A DNA stretch of 25,766 nt, taken from the NCBI GenBank assembly GCA_964556895.1, contig CAZKYC010000068.1:1-25766 (forward strand), in the 5' to 3' direction. The first letter of the stretch is position 1. Every line of letters starts with the position of its first letter. This document shows positions 1 to 8,496 of this stretch, piece by piece. The stretch is from Hinthialibacter sp964556895 (GTDB lineage: Bacteria; Hinthialibacterota; Hinthialibacteria; Hinthialibacterales; Hinthialibacteraceae). The translations under genes were made by a program, and so were the position numbers. The notes below the pieces were generated by a model. That model ran no database searches. It was given only the letters and a program-made list of their open reading frames with translations, and was not told the origin of the DNA.

Positions 1-110
1 CAGAGTTGTACCCATGCCAAATACAACGAAAAAAAATCATCCTTGAGATCGTGTCTGGAAATTATAATTCAATTTGCGAGAACGTATCCAAATCCCGGAT
101 GAGCCATAAT
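1..110 (+). repeat. Dispersed repeat family R1, copy A (truncated by window edge)
   Basis: The first 18 bases (CAGAGTTGTACCCATGCC) equal the right arm of the stem-loop unit at 7126-7203. The following ~92 bases align almost base for base with 7204-7296, ending in CCCGGATGAGCCATAAT. The left arm lies outside the window. A reading frame runs through it, and the same frame is open in the copy at 7186, but the copy at 9181 carries an in-frame TGA, so it is non-coding repeat DNA. It sits upstream of xylB. No transposase or target-site duplication is visible. Confidence 0.8.
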
Positions 111-189
111 TGTTGTCTTTTTTTAACAACAACAATGTATGTGCATCCAACAGGCGCTGGCTCTGCCCAATTCAACGGTTCTAGCCTGA

Positions 190-240
190 TTGCGCCGTCG
201 GCCCCTGGTGTGGTAAAGTAATGGTTGCGGTTATCGCAAC
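190..240 (+). promoter_or_regulatory. Possible xylB promoter with operator-like inverted repeat
   Basis: GTTGCG (224-229) and CGCAAC (235-240) form a perfect 6-bp inverted repeat with a 5-base spacer, 37 bases before the xylB start. A weak promoter, TTGCGC (190-195), 18-base spacer, TAAAGT (214-219), would put the start of transcription on this repeat, which suits a repressor site. A similar core (TTGC, TATCGCAA) occurs at 17128-17141. The inverted repeat is seen; its operator role and the promoter are inference. Confidence 0.3.
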
Positions 241-276
241 ACACTCAAACATAGACCTAATCTGGGAGGCATACCC

Positions 277-1809
277 ATGGCGTATGTAATCGGCCTTGAT
301 GTCGGCACATCTGGAACCAAGACAGTCATCTTTGACGAAAACGGCAAGGCAATCGCCGACGCAACTGAAGAATATCCACTTCATACCCCCAACCCGGGCT
401 GGACCGAACAAGACCCGACCGATTGGCGCCAGGCGGCGGTCAATACGCTCAAAGCGGTGTTGTCTCAACCGGGCGTTGACGCGGGCGATATCAAGGGCAT
501 CGGCCTGTCAGGTCAGATGCACGGTTCCGTTTTTTTAGACGCCAATAACCAAGTCGTTCGCCCCGCCATTTTATGGAACGACGGACGCACGGCGGATGAA
601 TGCGAACAAATCACCAATACCATTGGCGAGAAGCGCTTGCTTGAGTTGTGCTCGAATCCCGCGTTGACGGGGTTCACTGCGCCCAAAGCCGTATGGCTGA
701 AAAACAAAGAGCCCGAAAACTTCAATGCGACCAAGACGCTGGTGTTGCCTAAAGACTACGTCCGCTATTGCATGACCGGCGAACTGGCGATGGAGGTCTC
801 TGACGGCGCCGGCACGCTGCTATTCAACGTCAACCAACGCGGCTGGTGCGGCGAAGTGCTTGATGCGCTGGGCATTCCCCAAGAGTGGATGCCGCCCATG
901 AAAGAATCGACCGACGTGTGTGGAACGGTCACGTCTTCATTCGCCAAAGAAACCGGGCTCAAAGAAGGAACACCCGTTGTGGGCGGCGGCGCAGACAATG
1001 CCTGCGGCGCGACCGGAACGGGCGTCGTGGTCGAAGGCCGGGTGTTGTCGTCGTTGGGTACCAGCGGCGTAATTTTGGCGCCGTCAAACACCGCCCAAAC
1101 CGACCCCCAAGGCCGGGCGCATACGTTCTGTCACTCCGTACCCAATATGTGGTACTTGATGGGCGTCATTCTCTCTGCGGGCATGTCGCTGCGCTGGTAT
1201 CGCGACGTGATCGCTGACAGCGAACGCGCACAGGCCGAAAAAGAAGGCAAAGACCCCTATGACATCATGACCGCGTTGGCCGGCGCCGCTCCGGTCGGCA
1301 GCGAAGGCTTGTTGTTCTTGCCCTACCTGACCGGCGAGCGCACGCCCCACAAAGACCCCTACGCGCGCGGCTCGTTTGTCGGGCTGACCATTCGCCATAA
1401 ACGCGAGCACCTCATCCGCTCGGTGTTAGAGGGCATCACTTTCGCCATGCGCGACTCGCTTGAGATCGCGCGTTCGCTGGGGGTTGAGATCAATGAAATA
1501 CGCGCTACGGGCGGCGGCGCCAAAAGCGCCTTTTGGCGGCAGCTGCAGGCCGATATCTATGGCACGGAAATCACCCTTATCAGTTCTGACCAGGGGCCGG
1601 CCTTTGGCGCGGCAATCATGGCGGCGGTGGGCGCCGGGCTTTACAGCTCGATCCCCGAAGCCTGCGACGCCATCATCTCTGTCAAAGAGCGCATTGCGCC
1701 CAACGCCGAGCGGGCGAAGCAGTATGACGACTATTACGCGGTCTATCGCGACCTCTACAGCGGCGTCAAAGGGGCCTGCAACACGCTGTCAAAGATGGTG
1801 GCGAAATAA
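277..1809 (+). CDS. xylB: Xylulokinase (FGGY carbohydrate kinase)
   Basis: It phosphorylates D-xylulose to xylulose 5-phosphate with ATP in the cytoplasm, feeding the pentose phosphate pathway. At 510 residues it has the usual FGGY length. The N-terminal ATPase-fold motif GLDVGTSGTK is at 6-15. GLSGQMHG (76-83) is the xylulokinase substrate-side motif, and ILWNDGR follows at 98-104. GGGADNACGATGTG (236-249) carries the likely catalytic Asp240, and TGGGAKS (411-417) is the adenine-binding motif. The ATG at 277 is preceded by GGGAGG at 264-269 with good spacing. No xylose isomerase or transporter is next to it, so it stands as a single gene, closed by a hairpin at 1960-1981. Specificity for xylulose over other FGGY sugars rests on the QMHG motif and overall similarity. 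Confidence 0.93.
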   Translation: MAYVIGLDVGTSGTKTVIFDENGKAIADATEEYPLHTPNPGWTEQDPTDWRQAAVNTLKAVLSQPGVDAGDIKGIGLSGQMHGSVFLDANNQVVRPAILWNDGRTADECEQITNTIGEKRLLELCSNPALTGFTAPKAVWLKNKEPENFNATKTLVLPKDYVRYCMTGELAMEVSDGAGTLLFNVNQRGWCGEVLDALGIPQEWMPPMKESTDVCGTVTSSFAKETGLKEGTPVVGGGADNACGATGTGVVVEGRVLSSLGTSGVILAPSNTAQTDPQGRAHTFCHSVPNMWYLMGVILSAGMSLRWYRDVIADSERAQAEKEGKDPYDIMTALAGAAPVGSEGLLFLPYLTGERTPHKDPYARGSFVGLTIRHKREHLIRSVLEGITFAMRDSLEIARSLGVEINEIRATGGGAKSAFWRQLQADIYGTEITLISSDQGPAFGAAIMAAVGAGLYSSIPEACDAIISVKERIAPNAERAKQYDDYYAVYRDLYSGVKGACNTLSKMVAK

Positions 1810-1850
1810 CCCGCGCCGGTTTGGCATTACAGCGAAAATAGATATTTTCG

Positions 1851-1960
1851 TAGTTGTTGCTAATATAAAGTGCAGATTAAAGATACGGAACTATATCTAT
1901 CGCTGTCCGCCGCGGCGGATTCGGGCGCGCTAAATGCACAGATTTTTGACAATCGCTCTA
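1851..1960 (+). repeat. Dispersed repeat family R2, copy 1
   Basis: A 110-base element aligning without gaps to 3305-3414. The core TATCTATCGCTG is followed by the perfect 14-bp palindrome TCCGCCGCGGCGGA (1906-1919), then CGGGCGCGC, a TTTTTGACAA box and CGCTCTA. It fills most of the space between xylB and the next gene. The palindrome could form a GC-rich hairpin in RNA. No ORF, RBS or transposase is associated. Confidence 0.75.
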
Positions 1961-1990
1961 GGGCGGCTGAATGGCCGCCCTGATTTTTGT
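1960..1990 (+). terminator. Probable Rho-independent terminator after xylB
   Basis: AGGGCGGC (1960-1967) and GCCGCCCT (1974-1981) form a perfect 8-bp GC-rich stem with a 6-base loop. GATTTTTG follows directly, giving a short T-tract at 1984-1988. It lies 150 bases past the xylB stop and just before the glycosyltransferase gene, so the two genes are probably transcribed separately. Confidence 0.65.
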
Positions 1991-2008
1991 TGAATATAGA
2001 CAGAACAG

Positions 2009-3172
2009 ATGATGAACGAACTTGAACTAACAATCAGTGCCGGACTTAGCGTGTTGGCTTACATCTACGCCGGATATCCGGCGTTGGTCTATACGGCGTC
2101 ATTGCTGCGCTCTATTCGCCACCGCACTGACGACCAATACACTCCCAAAGCGACCTTGTTGTTTTCGGCGTATAACGAACTCGCCTCGCTGCCCGAAAAA
2201 CTCGAAAACCTGCGGGCGCTTGAATATCCCAAAGAGAAACTCCAAATCCTGATTGCGTCTGACTGTTCGACAGACGGGACGGACGAGTATCTCGCTGACC
2301 AACCAGATATCGAATTCACCCCCATGACAGAGCGCGGCGGTAAGAACACGGCGCTCAACGCCATGCTGGCCAAGGCCGAGGGCGACGTGTTGTTTTTCAC
2401 TGACGCCAATACGCTGCATGCCCCAGACAGCCTACGTGCCGTGGTCAAACATTTCGCCGACCCCAAAGTGGGCGCCGTAACCGGGCGCCTGGTCTTCACC
2501 CAAGAACGCGATTGGAACGCGGTCGGCCGCGGCACAGGCCTCTATTGGTGGTATGAAAACGGCGTCAAGCAAGCCGAGAACCGCCTGGGGTCTGTTCTGG
2601 TGGGCAGCGGCTCGGTCTTGGCGGCGCGGCGCGACCTGGTTGGGCCGCTTGACCCGCGCATCGCCAACGATTTAGAGATCCCTTCGCGCATCGGCGCCAA
2701 GGGCTATGCGGTGTTGTTTGAGCCGGAATGCTGTGGGTTTGAAAAGCCCCACACGGATATGTGTGAAGAGTGGCGCCGCACCTCGCGCATCGTCTCGCGC
2801 GGCCTGCGCGGGTTTGTCATGCTGTTGCCAGTGCTGTTGCGCTCGCCGCTGCGTTTTTGGCAATTTCTGTCGCACAAGTTTTTGCGTTGGTTTACCCTGC
2901 CGTTTGCGGCGCTCACCTTTGCTGCGTCGGCGTTGGCGCTTGAGCAATCAATGTTGGCAGGCGTCGCGTTTTATTCGGGCGTAATCATTCTCTGTGCGTC
3001 TCTCTTTGGCTTGTTGTTAATTACGCTCAAGGCTGAGGCGCCCATCGCGCGACCATTCAAACTGCTGGGTCATTTCTTGTGGATGCACACCGCCGCGGTG
3101 TGGGGATTGCTGCTCGCCGTGTTAGGAAAAACCCCCGCCGCCTGGCGCCTGCCCGAGTCGTCGAGAAACTAG
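2009..3172 (+). CDS. Membrane glycosyltransferase, family 2
   Basis: A GT2 transferase that would move a sugar from a nucleotide donor to a membrane or polysaccharide acceptor at the cytoplasmic face. Of 387 residues, one N-terminal membrane segment (~8-32) precedes the GT-A domain. That domain has SAYNE (53-57), SDCSTDG (84-90), GGKNTALN (110-117), the DxD-like TDANT (131-135), a NDLEIP acidic motif (220-225) and RRTSR (256-260) in the QxxRW-like position. Three hydrophobic segments (~293-312, 318-340, 353-372) close the protein, as in hyaluronan/cellulose synthase-like and EpsH/PgaC-like GT2 enzymes. ATG codons at 2009 and 2012 are both possible, and no strong ribosome site is visible. It is flanked by R2 repeats on both sides, with no polysaccharide cluster around it. 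Acceptor and product are unknown. Confidence 0.87.
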   Translation: MMNELELTISAGLSVLAYIYAGYPALVYTASLLRSIRHRTDDQYTPKATLLFSAYNELASLPEKLENLRALEYPKEKLQILIASDCSTDGTDEYLADQPDIEFTPMTERGGKNTALNAMLAKAEGDVLFFTDANTLHAPDSLRAVVKHFADPKVGAVTGRLVFTQERDWNAVGRGTGLYWWYENGVKQAENRLGSVLVGSGSVLAARRDLVGPLDPRIANDLEIPSRIGAKGYAVLFEPECCGFEKPHTDMCEEWRRTSRIVSRGLRGFVMLLPVLLRSPLRFWQFLSHKFLRWFTLPFAALTFAASALALEQSMLAGVAFYSGVIILCASLFGLLLITLKAEAPIARPFKLLGHFLWMHTAAVWGLLLAVLGKTPAAWRLPESSRN

Positions 3173-3251
3173 CGTCGCTTCAACCGGTTTCACTGTGTTC
3201 AGATACAACTTAACCCCCTCATGTAATTCAGATTCCAACGTCGCGATTGAA

Positions 3252-3300
3252 GCCCCCCCCTTGTGTAAGGGGGGGCGCAGCAGGCGCCGGGGGGGGGATT
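3252..3300. repeat. Poly-C/poly-G hairpin
   Basis: GC8TT (3252-3262), loop GTGT, and AAG7C (3267-3276) can pair as a stem with one bulged base. A second run of nine G follows at 3289-3297. There is no T-tract, so it is not a canonical terminator. Similar G/C runs appear in other spacers (7390-7397, 9001-9010, 12421-12441). Confidence 0.5.
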
Positions 3301-3304
3301 TCTA

Positions 3305-3414
3305 TAGTGGTTGCCAGAATTATGTGCGGATTGAGTTTGCGTAACTGTATCTATCGCTGTCCGCCGCGGCGGATACGGGCGCGCTTTACGCGCATATTTT
3401 TGACAAACGCTCTA
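3305..3414 (+). repeat. Dispersed repeat family R2, copy 2
   Basis: A second 110-base copy of the element at 1851-1960, ungapped. The block TATCTATCGCTG plus the TCCGCCGCGGCGGA palindrome (3360-3373) is identical in the two copies. It lies in the 343-base spacer between the convergent GT2 and PHP-GT4 genes. Nothing else recognisable is in that spacer apart from the adjacent poly-C/G hairpin. Confidence 0.75.
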
Positions 3415-3515
3415 ATCGCTCAACAGTGAGCGGCGTGAGAGTGAGTAGAATAACCGCCGAATCACAAAAAAAGGCCCAGCACGCTGCGCTCCTCCCAAAT
3501 AATCAAGTTACTGTC

Positions 3516-5942
3516 TCACGCTGTGAGTTTGACCACTTTGTCTTCTTGTTTGGCGTGTTCGAATTTGAAGTTTGAGCGGCCGCCGTTGTCTTCGATTTTG
3601 TCGGTCACGTCTTTCCAGAAGTTGCTGAAGATACGTTCTTCCGAGAAGCGCTGGGCGGCGTATACCGCCGCCGTCTCGCCCATTTCTTGAAGACGTTGCG
3701 GATCAGCGATCAGGCTTTCGATCTTGGCGATAAAGTCATCTTCGGTCGACGCGACCAGCCCCGTCTTGCCGTTTTCGATGAGTTCTTGAGGCCCGCCTTC
3801 GTTCATCACTACACAGGGCAGCCCCGACGCCTGGGCTTCGACGACCACGTTGCCGAAGGTGTCAAGCAAGCCGGGGTGGATAAACAGATCAGACGACGCG
3901 TAAGCGGTTTGTAGTTCTTCTTTGAATTTCGGCCCCACCATGTTGAACCGCTCGAGTTTCGCCGTCTTGCGCTGCATGGTTTCAAAGTAAGGCCCGTCGC
4001 CGACCACATGGATGACAAATGAGTCATGTTTTGGCTCAAGCGCGTGGTAGAGTTTGAGCAACAGGTCGAGATTTTTGTCTTCTGAGATGCGCCCGACAAA
4101 GAGCAAGTGTAATTGATCGCTGGTCGGCCAATAATCGTCCTCATGCTTTACAGGCGAGAAGTCGTTGGTGTCGATCCACCGCTCCATGATACGACAGCGC
4201 GATTCGTCGAGTCCCATGTTGCCCAGGTCGTCGATGTACCATTTTGACGGCGACAAGACTGAATCCACCGCCCCATAAAACGTGCGCGTCAGCGACAGCG
4301 CCGCTTCGCCAAACATGGGGTCGCCTGACACCCGCAAGGCGATGCGCGGCAGGTCGGTATGGTAAACGCCATGTACGGGGATCTGCATCAACTTGCCGCA
4401 CAACAGGCCGATCAGGCCCATGGGGCCAGGCGTGCTGACCACGATGGAATCGAAATCCTGGTCTTCGACATACTTCAACACTTTCAACAGCGATGGGACG
4501 AACAGCGTCACTTTTTCATACCCGGGCAGCGCCACCGGGCGCAGCGGCGTGAAGTTTTTGACTTTGGCTTCGACTTCGATTTCATCGGGCGCGCAGGCGA
4601 GCAGCGTCAGGTTTTTGCCGCGCGCATGGGCGGCGTTAGAGAACATGCGGCAGGTTTTTGAGACGCCGTCCATGTTGACAATCGAGTCAGTAAACCAGGC
4701 GACCTTGGGCTCGCGGGGGTCGCCCAGCCAGTCTTCGGCGCGTTCGATCAGGTCTTTTTCGTCGTGCAGGTTTTTTATGCACATCAAATACGACGCCGTC
4801 AATACCGGAGCAAGAAAGATGAAGTAGGGAATTAATTTCGGTTTCTGGCAAACCCGCGAGAGCATCTCGTCGAGAATATCAGACGACAAGTCAAACACGT
4901 TCTCGTTAAACTCTTCGCGGGTCATGATGCCGTCTTGAAAGAGCGCCTTCATCGATTTGTTATTGATAATGACTTCGCGAATTTCTTCAATCAGGTGAAT
5001 GCCGGTGCCTTGCGGCTTGCGAAAGAAGCCCAACACGCGGCGAATGGTCTTGCGAAAGCGGCTTTGGCCGGGGCCGCTCATCGGGCGGCGTTCGAAGATG
5101 CGCCCCAAAACATTCAACAACTCATGGGCGCCGGGGCCGATCTTGCTGCGGTAATATTGATAGGCGATGCTGTTGACCTGGTGGGCAAGCGTGAGGCAGC
5201 CGCCGCTGAGGCCGCAAGTGCGGGTGTTGCCCTTGCGAATGCCGTCTAACACGCCTTTGACGCTGACCTCGTCAACCACAACCTCGGTATAGACTGTGCC
5301 GACAAACAACCCGCTATGGTCGTCGCTGCCTGCGGTGAAATGTTTGACCCAAGGTTTGTCGCCGACGGGTTTGATGCCGTGTTTGTGGGAAAGTTCATTG
5401 ATCAATTCGGGCGTCAGGCTTTTAAGCACGCTCTCAACGGCCTTGTTGAGGCGGTGGAGCCGCGTTCCATTCAGCGATTCAAAGTGTTTAAATAAAAGGA
5501 TGAGTTGTTCAAAATGGTTCCACTTGAGTTTGCCGTTTACTTTGTGAAGCGGGTGGGCGCAGGCGTGCACGATGTTGTTTTCGTTGAGATAGTCAACTAA
5601 GTCATAGATGCTTTCGCGCACTTCTTGAATTTCATCAAACTGTTTTTGAGTCAGCCCCCAGGTCAATATGTGAATCTTGACGTCATTGGGAAAATAGGTG
5701 GTGATTTCGTTGCCGACGATGACATTGTCGAGGTGGGCGATCTCTTTGGCGCCTTCAATGGTGTTATGGTCGGTGAGGCAGACAAACTCCATGCCGCGGT
5801 GCATGGCGATTTCTCGCACATGTTTGGGCGATACATAACTTTCAGGACACCCAATTCGCTGCATCAGCCATAACGAGGGGCGGTCTGACGCCCACGAGTG
5901 ACAATGAAGGTCAATTCGTACGATCGAGGGGTTTTCGCACAT
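3516..5942 (-). CDS. PHP-domain phosphoesterase fused to GT4 glycosyltransferase
   Basis: An 808-residue two-domain protein. The N-terminal PHP domain has the metal-binding motifs DLHCHS (11-16), TDHN (57-60), GNE (77-79), CAHP (128-131) and GSDDH (205-209). A linker includes one hydrophobic segment (~370-388). The C-terminal half is a GT-B GT4 transferase: FTDSIVNMDGVSKT (417-430), PGPMG (505-509), YHTDLPR (527-533), VGRISEDKN (616-624), HPGLLDTFGNVVVEA (689-703, with Asp694 in place of the first Glu of the EX7E motif) and GGP (716-718). The GT half resembles the MgtA/SqdX-type lipid glycosyltransferases. The ATG at 5942 is chosen because GGTGGAG sits 6 bases upstream; an in-frame TTG at 5957 would overlap that site. 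The two activities are inferred from motifs, and the substrates are unknown. Confidence 0.85.
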   Translation of the reverse strand: MCENPSIVRIDLHCHSWASDRPSLWLMQRIGCPESYVSPKHVREIAMHRGMEFVCLTDHNTIEGAKEIAHLDNVIVGNEITTYFPNDVKIHILTWGLTQKQFDEIQEVRESIYDLVDYLNENNIVHACAHPLHKVNGKLKWNHFEQLILLFKHFESLNGTRLHRLNKAVESVLKSLTPELINELSHKHGIKPVGDKPWVKHFTAGSDDHSGLFVGTVYTEVVVDEVSVKGVLDGIRKGNTRTCGLSGGCLTLAHQVNSIAYQYYRSKIGPGAHELLNVLGRIFERRPMSGPGQSRFRKTIRRVLGFFRKPQGTGIHLIEEIREVIINNKSMKALFQDGIMTREEFNENVFDLSSDILDEMLSRVCQKPKLIPYFIFLAPVLTASYLMCIKNLHDEKDLIERAEDWLGDPREPKVAWFTDSIVNMDGVSKTCRMFSNAAHARGKNLTLLACAPDEIEVEAKVKNFTPLRPVALPGYEKVTLFVPSLLKVLKYVEDQDFDSIVVSTPGPMGLIGLLCGKLMQIPVHGVYHTDLPRIALRVSGDPMFGEAALSLTRTFYGAVDSVLSPSKWYIDDLGNMGLDESRCRIMERWIDTNDFSPVKHEDDYWPTSDQLHLLFVGRISEDKNLDLLLKLYHALEPKHDSFVIHVVGDGPYFETMQRKTAKLERFNMVGPKFKEELQTAYASSDLFIHPGLLDTFGNVVVEAQASGLPCVVMNEGGPQELIENGKTGLVASTEDDFIAKIESLIADPQRLQEMGETAAVYAAQRFSEERIFSNFWKDVTDKIEDNGGRSNFKFEHAKQEDKVVKLTA

Positions 5943-6068
5943 GCTCAACTCCACCAATTTCCAAGTTATACTGATAGTAATGTAGTGATATTTAAGTCGC
6001 CAATTATGAGAATTTTGTTAAGCAAAAAAATGTTTTATTATTGCGCCCAATTTTGTTCATACTCATTA

Positions 6069-6479
6069 CTACGAAAAATTGCGGCGAATGTATTCGCAGG
6101 CGTCGTCTAAATTGGGCAGGATCTTGGTCGAAAACTTGACGACCCAGGGGTTGCAGTCTTTGTAGTCAAACGGCGAGAACGAGACAACAAATTTGCCCAG
6201 ATCATAGGCGGCGTAAAAAATCTCCATCGAGGTGCCAATGCTGGGTTTGTTGTAATTGACCAGAATGATGTCGGCGTCGCGAATGTCCTGCAGGTCAAAC
6301 TCGACGATTTCATTGGCGCTGTCGACTTCGTTGTCTTTAAAACTACGGCGCATGGGATCAAGCAGATGAAACGCGTCGCCGAGCTTGTGTTTGGCTTCTT
6401 CGCGCCACTCGACCGCTTCGCCTTGAACTTCGCCCATAATTGGGCCTGACAGGTAAATGGTTTTTTGGGGGTTGTTCAT
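6069..6479 (-). CDS. Nucleoside 2-deoxyribosyltransferase-like protein
   Basis: 136 residues, the usual size for the small nucleoside 2-deoxyribosyltransferase fold, which cleaves or exchanges the N-glycosidic bond of deoxynucleosides or nucleotides. YLSGP (9-13) is the nucleotide-binding start. DIRDADIILVN (65-75) supplies the acidic residues, and GTSMEI (82-87) carries the likely nucleophile Glu86, followed by AAYDLGKFVV. The ATG at 6479 is preferred because the family start is immediately before the first beta strand. A longer frame reaching 6704 would run across the divergent gene. GAG lies about 7 bases upstream of this ATG. Downstream is the PHP-GT4 gene, 126 bases away on the same strand. 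Whether it is a transferase, a dNMP hydrolase or a signalling-nucleotide enzyme cannot be told. Confidence 0.8.
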   Translation of the reverse strand: MNNPQKTIYLSGPIMGEVQGEAVEWREEAKHKLGDAFHLLDPMRRSFKDNEVDSANEIVEFDLQDIRDADIILVNYNKPSIGTSMEIFYAAYDLGKFVVSFSPFDYKDCNPWVVKFSTKILPNLDDACEYIRRNFS

Positions 6480-6645
6480 TTTTTTTCTCAAACAGATGAC
6501 CAAACGCTTCGAACAACGCCAGCAGGCGAACATCTGCGCTTGGTTTGACTGGAGTGAAGTTTGAACCATTTTATAATAGAATCGAACATTGGGTAAGTTA
6601 GGCGGCGCCAGTGTGAACGATCTTGCCGTTTGAAAGGCGGATGTG

Positions 6646-7053
6646 ATGGGACTCCCGGTATTAAATGATTCAATCTGTAACCGCTGCACAGGCCTGTGCT
6701 GCACCTATGTCACCGTTGAGATCGACAAACCGCGCAGCAAGCGCGCCAAAGACGACGCCCGCTGGTATCTGCTTCACGCCGGCGTCACCATCATTGTCGA
6801 AGACGGCAACTGGCATGTGAAGTTTCCGTCGCGCTGCGATATGCTCGACGATGACAATTCCTGCAAGATATATGACGACCGCCCTAAAACCTGCCGCGAA
6901 TATTCAAACGATAATTGCGACTATTACAGCGAGTATGAAGGCTGGGAGCGCAACTACATCGAACTCGAAACCGCCGAAGACCTCGCCAACTATTTTGAGT
7001 CACGCAAACGCAAGAAAAACGGCAAAGCCAAAAAAGCCGAGAAGAAAAAGTGA
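6646..7053 (+). CDS. YkgJ-family Cys-cluster protein (putative Zn/Fe chelator)
   Basis: About 135 residues with the YkgJ/UPF0153 signature. An N-terminal CxxCxxxCC cluster (CNRCTGLCC) is followed by CDML, SCKIYDDRPKTCREY and a further NCDYY cysteine. The C-terminus is a highly basic Lys-rich tail. The family is thought to bind zinc or iron-sulfur, but its biochemical role is unsettled. GAAAGGCGG lies just upstream; the ATG at 6646 has better spacing than the GTG at 6643. It is divergent from the deoxyribosyltransferase gene, with a 166-base shared upstream region. Confidence 0.85.
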   Translation: MGLPVLNDSICNRCTGLCCTYVTVEIDKPRSKRAKDDARWYLLHAGVTIIVEDGNWHVKFPSRCDMLDDDNSCKIYDDRPKTCREYSNDNCDYYSEYEGWERNYIELETAEDLANYFESRKRKKNGKAKKAEKKK

Positions 7054-7125
7054 ATCACACTCGGTTTTAGCCAAGGTGTGTGGATGACAGATAATTCCGG
7101 TTCTTCCGAAATAGACAATTCAACT

Positions 7126-7203
7126 CAGGCATGGGTGCAACTCTGTGAGCGCCTGTGCAACAAAGCGGAGCGGCGCCGAAGCGAGCAGAGTTGTACCCAT
7201 GCC
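7126..7203 (+). repeat. Repeat family R1, copy B, stem-loop part
   Basis: A 78-base unit whose ends ATGGGTGCAACTCTG (7131-7145) and CAGAGTTGTACCCAT (7186-7200) are inverted repeats pairing at 14 of 15 positions; the fifteenth is a G-U wobble. The interior also holds an AGCGCC / GGCGCC pair. A unit of the same length with about 80% identity lies at 19446-19523, and its right arm alone opens the window. A degenerate right arm (GCAGAGTTGCGCCATGC) is at 7471-7487. This is a REP/MITE-like non-autonomous element in appearance. Confidence 0.8.
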
Positions 7204-7297
7204 ACATACAGCGATAGAAAAATCATCCTTGAGATTCTGTCTGGAAATTTTAATTCAATTTGTGAGAACGTATCCAAATCCCGGATGAGCCATAATT
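7204..7297 (+). repeat. Repeat family R1, copy B, tail part
   Basis: This A/T-rich tail continues directly from the stem-loop and matches bases 19-110 of the window closely. Its last 50 bases match 9181-9230 at 49 positions, ending in CCCGGATGAGCC. In all three copies the tail points toward a plus-strand gene (xylB, the methyltransferase and arsM). The rest of the 486-base spacer 7054-7539 holds only a degenerate R1 arm at 7471-7487 and a G-run at 7390-7397. Confidence 0.8.
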
Positions 7298-7539
7298 CTT
7301 CTTCATAGCGCTTTCGTTTCGACTCACTCGTTCAAGCCTGATCCCTCCAGGCGAAAACAAAACCGGTAACGCTGCGGGTTATGCTCCCCTCGGGGGGGGC
7401 GATAAAATGTAACTTTTGGGGTAATTCGCGAGGCCAAGTCGAGAGAAACCTTAATATTCAAACAACGCAAGCAGAGTTGCGCCATGCTTTTCACATTGTT
7501 TGAGATGCCTTCTATCTGGTTCACTCGACGCCTTGCTGT

Positions 7540-8472
7540 ATGATCTCAGGGGATATGAGCAATTCGTTTCCATCCAGCCGATATCCACGCATTGACGCCC
7601 TGTTTCGCGCCGGCGAGACGGTCTGGCGCCAGCGCTACGGCGTGCCCAAGGTGTTCCCTGAGATCAACACGCCCGCCTACTGGTATTGGTTGATGTGGTA
7701 TGGGCCGAAGTTGTTTCCCCAAATTCAACAAAACGGGTATGCGTTTCCAAGTGAATCTCTCATCAGCCGCGTCATTGGCGAGCCCCCTACCGCGAAGCGC
7801 TTTAACGAAAGCGGCTTGGTCGACTGGCGGCGTATCGAAGGCTGTCTGCGTCAGGGGGGATTCACCTTTGAGCGCGGCGCGGTGTTAGACTTTGGCTGCG
7901 GCTGCGGACGCATTCTTCGCCACTTCGCGCTAAACGCTGACGCCTGCGGCTTCTTCGGCGCCGATGTAGATCGTGAACTCATCGAATGGAACTCTCTCCA
8001 CCTCGACTTCGCTGCATTCCATACCATCAACCCCAACCCGCCGACACGGTATGACACAGAACAATTTGACGCGGTGTATGGCTTTTCGGTATTCAGCCAC
8101 CTGCCGTTGGATGCGGCGGCGGCCTGGCGCGGCGAACTGCGCCGTATCGGTAAGCCCGGCGCGGTTGTGGTTTTGACGCTTCATGGCCAACACGTCATGA
8201 ATGAAGTCGCCGCGTATAATCGTGACATCGGCGCGCCGTCGGCTGAAACGCTCAATAAAGACAAACCAACACTCAAACAAGACGGCTTTTTGTTCTACCC
8301 CTACCCAGAGAGCGCGAACAACACGGCTGATTGGATGAACAACTGTCGCTATGGCAACGCCTTCTTTACCGAGGCGTTCGCCCAAACCTTTTGGAGCGAA
8401 GGGTTCAAGGTCATCGGCTACCTGCCCGCGCCTGACCATTGGCAAGACTACATCATCTTAAAACGGACCTGA
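7540..8472 (+). CDS. SAM-dependent class I methyltransferase
   Basis: A 310-residue cytoplasmic protein with a Rossmann methyltransferase core in its middle: VLDFGCGCGRILRHF (motif I, S-adenosylmethionine site), FFGADVD (motif II), then FDAVYGFSVFSHLP (motif IV region) and an LRRIGKPGAVVVLTLHG strand. The ~100 N-terminal residues, rich in Trp and Tyr, and the C-terminal ~80 residues have no motif I recognise. Such proteins are often tailoring enzymes for surface sugars or lipids, but there is no neighbour to support a substrate. The start is uncertain: ATG 7540 has no clear ribosome site, while ATG 7555 has AGGGG only 2 bases upstream. It is 70 bases before arsR and could be cotranscribed, though an operator-like palindrome lies between them. 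Confidence 0.8.
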   Translation: MISGDMSNSFPSSRYPRIDALFRAGETVWRQRYGVPKVFPEINTPAYWYWLMWYGPKLFPQIQQNGYAFPSESLISRVIGEPPTAKRFNESGLVDWRRIEGCLRQGGFTFERGAVLDFGCGCGRILRHFALNADACGFFGADVDRELIEWNSLHLDFAAFHTINPNPPTRYDTEQFDAVYGFSVFSHLPLDAAAAWRGELRRIGKPGAVVVLTLHGQHVMNEVAAYNRDIGAPSAETLNKDKPTLKQDGFLFYPYPESANNTADWMNNCRYGNAFFTEAFAQTFWSEGFKVIGYLPAPDHWQDYIILKRT

Positions 8473-8496
8473 ATTTCCCCCTTGCTTTGATCAATG

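Noticed and set aside
6..221. 71-codon frame across repeat copy A, sharing residues with the frame at 7078-7308
   Set aside because: The shared residues come from repeat R1. The third copy at 9181 has an in-frame stop, and no ribosome site precedes any of them.
3247..3429. 60-codon frame ending in an RRIRAR-containing stretch, also seen at the end of a frame near 1933 and on the minus strand at 21262
   Set aside because: This is repeat R2 read in one frame. The surrounding frames are unrelated, with no start signals.
6507..6530. CGCTTCGAACAACGCCAGCAG resembles 7457-7476 near a degenerate R1 arm
   Set aside because: The similarity is about 16 bases with mismatches and does not extend into an R1 boundary; chance is likely.
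6480..6704. 75-codon N-terminal extension of the deoxyribosyltransferase-like protein
   Set aside because: It overlaps the divergent YkgJ-type gene and has no family similarity; the family begins at ATG 6479.
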